13,418 nt of DNA from an uncultured Prevotella sp. (GTDB lineage Bacteria > Bacteroidota > Bacteroidia > Bacteroidales > Bacteroidaceae). Where the stretch lies: NCBI GenBank assembly GCA_900772835.1, contig CAAGSA010000096.1:1-13418 (forward strand). The letters run 5' to 3'. Of this stretch, positions 1 to 6,120 are shown in pieces (the first letter of the stretch is position 1; each line of letters starts with the position of its first letter). Below the pieces are notes generated by a model. That model had not been told where the DNA came from. It made no database searches and saw only the letters and a list, made by a program, of their open reading frames with translations. A program made the position numbers and the translations under genes.

Positions 1-61
1 ACAATGCTGCCGACAGGATATATATCTGTTTCCTCGTGAGTTCTTGGAATCCAATCATCAT
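1..61 (-). CDS. N-terminus of an unidentified protein, cut by left edge
   Basis: Reading leftward from an ATG at 61-59, with a second ATG directly after it, the frame is open for 20 codons to the window edge. The start of the peptide reads MMIGFQELTRKQIYILSAAL, which ends in a hydrophobic run and could lead into a first membrane segment or signal. A well-formed Bacteroidetes promoter lies 21 bases upstream, so transcription would begin about 14 bases before the start codon. That placement is the main support, because 20 codons alone are weak evidence. The gene would be in tandem with the exported-protein gene at 270-2390 and have its own promoter. Family and function cannot be told from so little sequence. 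Confidence 0.45.
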   Translation of the reverse strand, partial: MMIGFQELTRKQIYILSAAL

Positions 62-81
62 TTGCGTGTTTTTTATCACGG

Positions 82-111
82 CAAAGTTACATCTTTTTCC
101 CAAACAGACAA
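82..111 (-). promoter_or_regulatory. Bacteroidetes-type promoter for the left-edge gene
   Basis: On the minus strand a perfect -7 box TAACTTTG (89 to 82) is preceded after exactly 19 bases by TTG (111 to 109), matching the phylum's TTTG/TTG-N19-TAnnTTTG consensus. The predicted transcription start is near 76. Confidence 0.6.
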
Positions 112-269
112 GGGGAACGGCAGACAAACTGGAATTATGTCGCGCAAAAAAAAACATAGACAACAGCGGACTATATTTTTTCCCCACTGCTGCCTATGCT
201 GATATAAACACTGTTAACTATAAATTCCTTGCAAAGACCTCTACAAAAAAGACTGTTGCCGGAGTAATA

Positions 270-2390
270 CTAAAGAGCCACCTTTGCGGAAACGGCATTG
301 CCGTTTGCTGTCACAGCCGTCACAACATAAATGCCTGAGCCCATTCCGCTGAGATCGATGCTTCTGCCGTATACGCTCTGCAGTGTGCGTCCGTCGATGG
401 AGCGCACTGTGATGGCGGCATCATTGCCGTCGACAAGGGCAACTGTCTTGCCTGCCACGTAGAAGGCATTGGCTGAAGCGGCAGAAAGCTGTGCGATGGA
501 TGTTGCATCCCCCACCTTGAATGCCGGACCGATTGTCTGCTTCTGGTAGTTTCCGGCAGCATCGGCAATCTCGAGGCGCACGTCGAACCATGCACTCTCC
601 TTCACGCCGCTGAGGTCAGCCTCGTAGAAATGGCCGAAGTATGGCAAGAAGAATTCGTCCCTGTCTTCCTTCACCGTGAGCTCTGCCCAGGCGTCGGTTC
701 CATGAGGTGCATAGTATGCCTTCACACTCGAAGGGGCATCGCAGGTGAAGTAGCCGATGTACGGAGGTTTGGGACTGTCGACGTATGTGAAGTCACCGCC
801 GGTAAAAATCATTCTTGCACCCTGTGTGCTGCTGAAGCGGTTGTTGATGTTGCCTTCCGCATCCTTGAACGAAAGCATCTGGAATGTAGGCGCGGTCTTG
901 TCTTCCTTGTTGAGGTCATACAGAACCACTGCTTCATTCTTTCCGGGAATGCCGTCAACCATAATGTTGGTGTTCGTCAATGTAACCTCTGTTCCGTTGT
1001 CGGTGTTCTTCTTCTTCACGTCAGCAAGCTTCTCGTCGGTCTCGCGCAGCTCTCCGTGGTTGCCTACGTATGAGTACTTGTCGAATACCTTTATCTTGTT
1101 GCCAGAGATGATCTTCATCGAACGATAAGACAGTACCGGGACTGTGGTGCCGAAATGTGCTGTGCCGTCGGGCGATGCAAACGAGAATTCAGGATGGCCC
1201 GGATAGAATTTATACTTGGCGTCTTCGCCAACAGGCACATTGAACACGTCGCTCAGGTCATTACCCGACATTATGTATTTCACACCCTCGTTGGCATTGC
1301 CCAACGCAAGGGGAGCTACGGTGAACGCAAAATCTTCGTATTCGCCATAGGCTGACTTCAACCATCTGAAACCGTCGGCAATCACCGGGCGCGCAGCAAC
1401 ATTCAGATGATACGGGTCGGCGTCTGTTGACTCGGGACAGTCGATATATGTTATAATATTGCCTTTGTCTGCCGGATCTCTGAAGCACCATGTGCGGGTA
1501 TTGCCAAGCAGATAGCCATCATGCATCAACGCGGCCTCTACACCTGGGAGGTCTACATAATCAGCATAGTCTTTCATACCCGGAGACAAATCAATCTTAG
1601 TAGAGAGTTTGATGAGGTTGGCAGGGTTAGACTTGCAGAGACCCTGAGTGCAATCAGTAACAAGACCCTTGAAAGCATAGTAGTGAGAACCACAGCCCAT
1701 TGTGGCAGACTGTCCTATGAAATACTTGTCGCTGAGTTTGTTTACATAGAAATCCATCGGGTATCCCTTCGACCTGTAGCCAAAGTCCATGGTGAACATA
1801 GAGTAACCAAAATCCTTGTGGAGGATGGAGGTAATCTTAATCACGTCGTCAGCCGTAGCCGGAGTGTCAATATTGCCGCCATCGACAACCTCAAGGTGCA
1901 AATCCGTGTTGTTCTCGTCGTAATAGCGGAACTCTATAGGATAGATTGATTCTTTCGGATCAAACTCGAGTTCCATATTCTGTGCAACACTGACATTCTC
2001 CTTGAAGACATAATGGGACACTTCGTCGTAGAAGCTGACATAGAAATCGTAAGTTCCCTTTGGAACCTCGACTGTGGCTACATTGTTCTCGAATTCAACA
2101 AACTGCTTCAAGTCCTTGTTGAAAATCATACCTTCTTCAGGCTCGATGTTGCCCAGTGCCTTGACAGTAACCGTTACCAGTTCCTCCTCGGCGGCAGCCT
2201 TACGCACGGGTACGGGAGCAAGACTTTTCCTTGTGCCGTAGTCGTGCATCACGAACTTTACTCCTTCGGGCAGTGTCACCTCTGAAGTCTTCGTGCAGCG
2301 AACTTTCCCGGAAACGATTTTCGTTTCCTGAGCATTGGCTGATGCTGCAAATGCAGCAAGCGCAATGACTAATGTACTAAATGTTTTCAT
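270..2390 (-). CDS. large exported protein with T9SS-like C-terminal sorting tail
   Basis: This 706-residue protein starts MKTFSTLVIALAAF and has a classic signal peptide, with likely cleavage after residue 20 (ANA before QE). The open frame continues upstream to 2585, but the extra residues are not protein-like and would overlap the promoter at 2450-2484, so the start is put at 2390; an adjacent ATG at 2393 is equally possible. The last 75 or so residues (SIDGRTL, then IDLSGMGSGIYVV, then a short lysine-containing strand) resemble the type A C-terminal domain that directs export through the type IX secretion system. The body is rich in Tyr, Phe, Asp and Gly and looks like a beta-rich extracellular protein. 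I recognise no catalytic motif. It is probably surface-attached or secreted; substrate and role are unknown. It is divergent from the AraC-family gene. Confidence 0.85.
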   Translation of the reverse strand: MKTFSTLVIALAAFAASANAQETKIVSGKVRCTKTSEVTLPEGVKFVMHDYGTRKSLAPVPVRKAAAEEELVTVTVKALGNIEPEEGMIFNKDLKQFVEFENNVATVEVPKGTYDFYVSFYDEVSHYVFKENVSVAQNMELEFDPKESIYPIEFRYYDENNTDLHLEVVDGGNIDTPATADDVIKITSILHKDFGYSMFTMDFGYRSKGYPMDFYVNKLSDKYFIGQSATMGCGSHYYAFKGLVTDCTQGLCKSNPANLIKLSTKIDLSPGMKDYADYVDLPGVEAALMHDGYLLGNTRTWCFRDPADKGNIITYIDCPESTDADPYHLNVAARPVIADGFRWLKSAYGEYEDFAFTVAPLALGNANEGVKYIMSGNDLSDVFNVPVGEDAKYKFYPGHPEFSFASPDGTAHFGTTVPVLSYRSMKIISGNKIKVFDKYSYVGNHGELRETDEKLADVKKKNTDNGTEVTLTNTNIMVDGIPGKNEAVVLYDLNKEDKTAPTFQMLSFKDAEGNINNRFSSTQGARMIFTGGDFTYVDSPKPPYIGYFTCDAPSSVKAYYAPHGTDAWAELTVKEDRDEFFLPYFGHFYEADLSGVKESAWFDVRLEIADAAGNYQKQTIGPAFKVGDATSIAQLSAASANAFYVAGKTVALVDGNDAAITVRSIDGRTLQSVYGRSIDLSGMGSGIYVVTAVTANGNAVSAKVAL

Positions 2391-2449
2391 CATAGTAAAT
2401 GCATTATATAATTCTTTATCTCTTCTATCTGTCGATAAAATCGACGCTG

Positions 2450-2484
2450 CAAATATAAGAACCGAATTCCATAAACAATCAAAA
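2450..2484 (-). promoter_or_regulatory. promoter of the exported-protein gene
   Basis: The minus strand carries a perfect -7 box TATATTTG (2457 to 2450). Upstream are TTG at 2478-2476 (18-base spacer) and TTTTG at 2484-2480 (22-base spacer), either of which could serve as the -33 element. Transcription would start near 2443, leaving a leader of about 50 bases before the ATG at 2390. Confidence 0.55.
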
Positions 2485-2766
2485 AAGCAGTTTGAGGCGT
2501 TACAAATTCTTGAATTTACAACAAACATCATCCTTATTATATGATTATACTTACAAATTTCATCTATTCCTGACATAAACCCCAATTCATAGCCCTATGA
2601 GACTACGTTCTTCATCCAATACTGAATTCCGAGCGGCAAGACAGACAAAGGAATACAGGAGAGCACACCTTCCGTTATGCCATCGGCAAATTGGAAGGAC
2701 AAGCCGGGAAACGGAAAAACAAGACAGTTTTATAGAAAAAAGAAGAACGGATAGAACAAAATTTAC

Positions 2767-2774
2767 TATATTTG
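2767..2774 (+). promoter_or_regulatory. -7 box of the AraC-family gene
   Basis: TATATTTG matches the Bacteroidetes -7 consensus exactly and lies 29 bases before the start codon at 2804. No TTTG stands at the expected -33 distance, so this promoter may be weak or need an activator. Confidence 0.45.
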
Positions 2775-2803
2775 CCAACTCAAACAATAAAGTCTGATAT
2801 TAT

Positions 2804-3712
2804 ATGGAACAGAAGGAACTCAGCATAAACATCGACTATCTGATAGACAACGGTCTCGTGAACTATTCCGACGGCGACATGGTGATGCTGAACATCGTGG
2901 AAAACAAACGCCCGGGAAGCACCGTAAAGCTGGAGATGGTGACGATTGCATACGTGGAGCAGGGGATGATACGATTCGACATAAACGGGAAAACGGTGAG
3001 GGCGTATGCCGGCGACCTTGTGGTATGCACACCGAACTCCTTCATCGACAATACGGTAAGCTCCGACGAATACAAAGGCACGGCAATCGGACTGTCGTAC
3101 AAGGCGATGCAACGCTCGCTGCTGATGAGCAAGGACGTATGGAACATTATGGCATACGTGGCAAAGCATCCGGTGGTGAAGCTGCCGGCAGACGGGGCTA
3201 CGCTGCTGGAGCAGTATCTCTCGCTGCTATGCTACAAGCTGGAGCACCAGCACGGATTCTACCACCGCGAGATTATGCAGTCGCTGTTCCACTGCATCTT
3301 CTACGAACTCGCCGCCATCATAGCACCGCAGTTGGAACACGGCCGCAACGACGCACCGGTGAAACAGGGCGAGCTGCTCTTCAGACGGTTCATCGAACTG
3401 CTGTCGAGCTTCAAGACCACCGACCGCTCGGTGAAGGCGTATGCCGAGAAGCTGTGCGTTACGCCGAAATACCTGTCAACGGTGTGCAAAAGCGTGAGCG
3501 GAAAAACAGCACTGGAATGGATTCACGAGTTTCTCGCCGATGCCATCACGCACAAACTAAAATATACGGACACGTCGATAAAGGAAATTGCCGACGGACT
3601 GGGATTCCCGAACATCTCGTTCTTCGGGAAATTCGTGAAATGCCATTTCGGCATGTCGCCGAAGGAATACCGCCAGAAGCTGCTGGGGGATATGTTGGAA
3701 ACAGGAACATAA
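2804..3712 (+). CDS. AraC-family transcriptional regulator
   Basis: This 302-residue protein has the usual AraC/XylS layout. Residues 1-175 form an N-terminal sensor-like region; residues 45-80 resemble the beta-rich cupin-type ligand or dimerisation fold. Residues 195-295 form the DNA-binding domain. Its first helix-turn-helix is around 208-231 (SVKAYAEKLCVTPKYLSTVC) and the second around 257-281, with the family signature IKEIADGLGFPNISFFGKFVK followed at 282-290 by FGMSPKEYR. Length is typical. Such proteins usually activate or repress a few nearby genes in response to a small molecule. The divergent exported-protein gene is the natural candidate target but nothing in the sequence proves this. 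The gene converges on the MetH-activation gene, with 10 bases between the stops and no obvious terminator. Confidence 0.92.
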   Translation: MEQKELSINIDYLIDNGLVNYSDGDMVMLNIVENKRPGSTVKLEMVTIAYVEQGMIRFDINGKTVRAYAGDLVVCTPNSFIDNTVSSDEYKGTAIGLSYKAMQRSLLMSKDVWNIMAYVAKHPVVKLPADGATLLEQYLSLLCYKLEHQHGFYHREIMQSLFHCIFYELAAIIAPQLEHGRNDAPVKQGELLFRRFIELLSSFKTTDRSVKAYAEKLCVTPKYLSTVCKSVSGKTALEWIHEFLADAITHKLKYTDTSIKEIADGLGFPNISFFGKFVKCHFGMSPKEYRQKLLGDMLETGT

Positions 3713-3722
3713 GCATAAGGCG

Positions 3723-4415
3723 TCAGCCGTTGCGCCTGCGGCGCTTGTAGCATTTGGCATAGTCGCACAGTCCGCAGGTGTATTCCTGCTTCTTAACGTC
3801 TGGCCCAAGCCCTATGACACCGCTCACGCTCTTTATGGGCACCATCAGCGACGACGGCGTGAGCTGCACACCGCACGGCTCTGCGGTGCCAAACAGTGGG
3901 AAGAGCAGCTGCTGCTCTCTCACGTGCCATCCGCAGTAGCCCGGACTGAAGCGGTTGGTGTGCCGCCATCCGCGACTGTTGACAAACACCTGCAGCCAGC
4001 GTTCCATAACGTCGGCTGTCTTTTCGGCTATCACCGACCCTATGGCATCGGCAATGAACACGCGCAGCATATCGCCCTCGCGCTCCAGACGGCGCTGCAA
4101 GGCCTCGAACTCCATACCACTGGTGGCAACGAAGAGAGCATAACCCACGGCTCCGCGCAGCTGCGACGCTATTATCCTGCCCACGCTGAACGTGGAGCCG
4201 CCCACCGAGAGTGTCATTCCGGCGGCATCAAGGCTGCCGTCGGTACGCACGTCGAAGCAGAAGCGCGGATGCAGTATCTCCCTCACCTCACGCTTCATGG
4301 CGTTTATCTCGCTGAGGATATCGCCGCCAGGCACGCTGTCGCCATAACCCATCTGCACGAACAGTTCGCGGTCGGTTATGTCGAGATCCTCATAAACAAG
4401 TCTTTTTTCAAACAT
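3723..4415 (-). CDS. stand-alone MetH reactivation-domain protein
   Basis: This 230-residue protein resembles the C-terminal activation domain of B12-dependent methionine synthase, which binds S-adenosylmethionine during reductive remethylation of the cobalamin cofactor. The key segment is RFSPGYCGWHVREQ at 155-168, matching the SAM-binding RxxPGYP-type motif, followed by a Ser-Val-Ser-Gly motif at 197-200, as in MetH. Free-standing versions are known where MetH lacks this domain (for example the Thermotoga protein TM0269), so it probably acts in trans on a MetH encoded elsewhere. The C-terminus adds a CGLCDYAKC cluster (Cys214, 217 and 222) and an Arg/Lys-rich tail; the cysteines suggest metal or Fe-S binding, which is inference. 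The ATG at 4415 is preferred over the upstream start at 4535, because the extra 40 residues come from a hairpin and overlap the promoter. No cobalamin riboswitch is visible. Confidence 0.8.
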   Translation of the reverse strand: MFEKRLVYEDLDITDRELFVQMGYGDSVPGGDILSEINAMKREVREILHPRFCFDVRTDGSLDAAGMTLSVGGSTFSVGRIIASQLRGAVGYALFVATSGMEFEALQRRLEREGDMLRVFIADAIGSVIAEKTADVMERWLQVFVNSRGWRHTNRFSPGYCGWHVREQQLLFPLFGTAEPCGVQLTPSSLMVPIKSVSGVIGLGPDVKKQEYTCGLCDYAKCYKRRRRNG

Positions 4416-4423
4416 ATCTGCTG

Positions 4424-4454
4424 CAAATGTATCACTTTTTCCGTTTACACGAAA
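4424..4454 (-). promoter_or_regulatory. promoter of the MetH-activation gene
   Basis: The minus strand has a perfect -7 box TACATTTG (4431 to 4424). A near-match TTTC (4454 to 4451) replaces TTTG at the expected 19-base spacing. The box is only 8 bases from the ATG at 4415, so the mRNA would be almost leaderless. This also argues against the longer reading frame. Confidence 0.5.
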
Positions 4455-4508
4455 ATAAAAGCCGAACTTTTGGGATACGCACACATAATCAATACTTCTT
4501 TTTACGCA

Positions 4509-4558
4509 CACTCTCCTTATCGCTATGGTTGCCATAGCGATTAAGTTGTGTGAGAGTG
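4509..4558. repeat. long bulged hairpin
   Basis: A perfect 10-base inverted repeat (4519-4528 with 4532-4541, three-base loop TTG) extends by three more pairs after a one-base bulge (4516-4518 with 4543-4545). An outer 7-base stem (4509-4515 with 4552-4558) follows a six-base bulge. Neither side is followed by a run of T, so it does not look like an intrinsic terminator. It stands upstream of the MetH-activation promoter and downstream of the small ORF at 4654-4875. Confidence 0.7.
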
Positions 4559-4602
4559 AATAACGTAAGGTTAAGGTTTTTCAAGTCCAAGGTCGGAGTA
4601 AT

Positions 4603-4673
4603 AAATAAAAAATGGGGTGCCCTAAATTTAAGTTATGGAGTTATCCTACATAGTTAAGCTGATGGGCACCCCA
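4603..4673 (-). terminator. terminator-like stem after the small ORF
   Basis: Perfect 10-base arms TGGGGTGCCC (4613-4622) and GGGCACCCCA (4664-4673) flank a 41-base AT-rich loop. Read on the minus strand, the second arm is followed directly by TTTTTTATTT (4612-4603), as in an intrinsic terminator. The upstream arm overlaps the last codons of the ORF that stops at 4654. The loop is much longer than usual, so a terminator is likely but not certain. Confidence 0.5.
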
Positions 4674-4875
4674 AGCGGCAACGACTTGCCATGTCAGTAA
4701 CTACAAACAATCTATTACCACTAATTCTTTTGTCAAAGAAACGATACACAACGATGATGCCTCCCGGCATGGTATCATTTCTATAATAATAGATTGAATA
4801 TGTGTGTATCTTTGATGCGAATTTATAACTTTTTTCCCACACGCCAACTATCCCATCTGACATTTGTTTCACCAT
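4654..4875 (-). CDS. small protein of unknown function, or gene remnant
   Basis: This is a 73-residue frame starting MVKQMSDGIVGVWEK and rich in Tyr, Phe, Ile and Val across its middle, with a protein-like balance. I do not recognise the family. The frame is open upstream to a GTG at 4905 and beyond to a stop at 4929-4927; the ATG at 4875 is the most conventional start. It has no signal peptide or membrane segment, and the final residues (RCRLGCPSA) are partly dictated by a terminator arm. No convincing promoter is seen. It could be a genuine small gene or the 3' end of a decayed one. In its favour is a terminator-like stem right at its stop codon; against it are the repeats on both sides and its lone position in a 678-base gap. 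Confidence 0.4.
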   Translation of the reverse strand: MVKQMSDGIVGVWEKSYKFASKIHTYSIYYYRNDTMPGGIIVVYRFFDKRISGNRLFVVTDMASRCRLGCPSA

Positions 4876-4928
4876 TTCAGTATTATTAACATTGTTTGGG
4901 AGCACAGTCTTTACAAAACGTAAGCATT

Positions 4929-4961
4929 AACCCTCCCCAACCCCACTTTAGGGGCATCCCA
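4929..4961. repeat. C-tract/G-tract element, possible dispersed-repeat end
   Basis: This stretch runs AACCCTCCCCAACCCC, then ACTTTA, then GGGGCATCCCA, and so contains CCCC-ACTTTA-GGGG. Its base composition differs sharply from the AT-rich flanks. Read on the minus strand (4961 leftward) it gives TGGGATGCCCCTAAA, which resembles the plus-strand TGGGGTGCCCTAAA at 4613-4626 with one mismatch and one extra base. The two could be degenerate ends of a roughly 350-base mobile or repeat element. Confidence 0.35.
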
Positions 4962-5012
4962 TGCAATCCTTTTGAATTTCAACAGCTACTCGCCGCGGCA
5001 TCGGTTCGAGTG

Positions 5013-5058
5013 AAACAGAAAAGCCGCATTCCCCATGCCAAAGTAAGGGAACGCGGCT
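5013..5058 (-). terminator. intrinsic terminator of korA-korB
   Basis: Twelve-base arms with one mismatch (5022-5033 and 5047-5058; AGCCGC..TTCCC with GGGAA..GCGGCT) flank a 13-base loop. Read on the minus strand the stem is followed by TTTTCTGTTT. It lies 36 bases beyond the korB stop codon, as expected for the end of this operon. Confidence 0.8.
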
Positions 5059-5093
5059 CTAAAAATGTCTATAATGGAAAGGATTGTCCTTTT

Positions 5094-6095
5094 TTACTTA
5101 ACCTCCCATGTATCGTTGGTCTCAAGCAGCTCCATGAAGTTGTGATACTTCTTCTTGCCCTTGACATCTTCGATCTGCTCGGCAACAGCCTGCTCATAGG
5201 TAGGAGCCTCAACATCGCGGATCACACCGAGTGCTACCGGGAAGCCGTGCTCGTTGTCCATCATGGCAAGCTTCAGCTGCAGGGTGTCGTCCTGGCAGTG
5301 GGCATCGTGCACCAGAATGTCCTTCTCGGTGATGCCGTTCTCGCCTATCTTCACTACCTTCAGGCCGAAGCCCTCCTGCACGAGACCGTACTCATTGTTC
5401 TCGCCGAAGATGAGCGGTTCGCCATGCTTCACGTAGATGGCGTTCTTCTTTCTGCCCTCGGCCTTATAAATCGAGTCGTAGGCTCCGTTGTTGAAGATCA
5501 CACAATTCTGCAGAATCTCGCAGACCGAAGCTCCCTTGTGCTGCTTGGCAGCCTTCAGGATGTTTACTGTGCCTTCTGCATCCGTGGCTACGGCACGTGC
5601 GAAGAAGTGACCTCTTGCACCGAAGCAGAGCTCTGCCGGACGGAACGGGTCCTCAACGGTTCCGTAGGGTGATGACTTGCTGACGAAGCCGCGCGGACTG
5701 GTAGGAGAATACTGTCCCTTGGTGAGTCCGTAGATACGGTTGTTGAGCAGAATCATATTCAGGTCGATGTTACGGCGCATGGCGTGGATGAAGTGGTTAC
5801 CACCGATGGCGAGTCCGTCGCCGTCGCCGCTAATCTGCCAGATGGTGAGATTAGGGTTTGCCACCTTTGCACCTGTGGCTATAGCTGCCGCACGGCCGTG
5901 GATGGTCTGCATGGCGTATGTGTTAACGTAATAAGGCAGACGGCTTGAGCATCCGATACCGGAAATCACTGCTGTCTCATACGGCGGAACGCCTAACTCT
6001 GCCATCGCTTTGTGGAGCGAAGCCAAGAAGAAGTGGTCACCGCAACCTGGACACCAACGTGGCTGTCCTTTCTTGTAATCTTGTACTGTGAACAT
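5094..6095 (-). CDS. korB: 2-oxoacid:ferredoxin oxidoreductase beta subunit (KorB)
   Basis: This 333-residue catalytic subunit holds thiamine diphosphate and the 4Fe-4S cluster. With KorA it oxidatively decarboxylates a 2-oxoacid, probably 2-oxoglutarate, to an acyl-CoA while reducing ferredoxin, or runs in reverse. The TPP motif begins GDGDGLAIGGNHF at 90 and ends with NN near 118-119. Cys15 and Cys18 (CPGCG), Cys49 and Cys198 have almost exactly the spacing of the four cluster ligands known in archaeal two-subunit beta chains. The reading frame can extend two codons upstream to a TTG, but ATG at 6095 gives the expected N-terminus FTVQDYKKG. It follows korA by 25 bases and is surely cotranscribed. 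No separate ferredoxin-type delta subunit is present, which fits the two-subunit class. The substrate is inferred from family resemblance. Confidence 0.93.
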   Translation of the reverse strand: MFTVQDYKKGQPRWCPGCGDHFFLASLHKAMAELGVPPYETAVISGIGCSSRLPYYVNTYAMQTIHGRAAAIATGAKVANPNLTIWQISGDGDGLAIGGNHFIHAMRRNIDLNMILLNNRIYGLTKGQYSPTSPRGFVSKSSPYGTVEDPFRPAELCFGARGHFFARAVATDAEGTVNILKAAKQHKGASVCEILQNCVIFNNGAYDSIYKAEGRKKNAIYVKHGEPLIFGENNEYGLVQEGFGLKVVKIGENGITEKDILVHDAHCQDDTLQLKLAMMDNEHGFPVALGVIRDVEAPTYEQAVAEQIEDVKGKKKYHNFMELLETNDTWEVK

Positions 6096-6120
6096 TATCA
6101 ATAAAAATTAGACGTTTATC

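Larger units (their letters stand above)
2391..2803. other. divergent intergenic region, 413 bases
   Basis: This AT-rich region separates the exported-protein gene from the AraC-family gene. It holds a promoter for each, facing outward. Between them is a small perfect inverted repeat (AAATTC, two bases, GAATTT at 2504-2517) that could be an operator but is short and AT-rich. The short ORFs on both strands at about 2587-2797 overlap one another almost fully, have no protein-like composition and are not called. Confidence 0.7.

Noticed and set aside
36..338. 100-codon plus-strand frame at the left end
   Set aside because: It overlaps the 3' end of the exported-protein gene and the minus-strand promoter at 82-111, and its product has no domain-like composition.
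3732..3744. GCGCC-TGC-GGCGC hairpin between the convergent AraC-family and MetH-activation genes
   Set aside because: It falls in the arginine codons at the end of the MetH-activation gene and has no T run on either strand, so it is not called a terminator.
3025..3750. 241-codon plus-strand frame overlapping the AraC-family gene
   Set aside because: Its Arg, Gly and His-rich product is typical of an out-of-frame reading of GC-rich coding sequence; the AraC frame has clear domain motifs.
5078..5092. AAAGGA-TTG-TCCTTT stem next to the korB stop
   Set aside because: Short, weak, and followed 20 bases later by a much better terminator; probably incidental.
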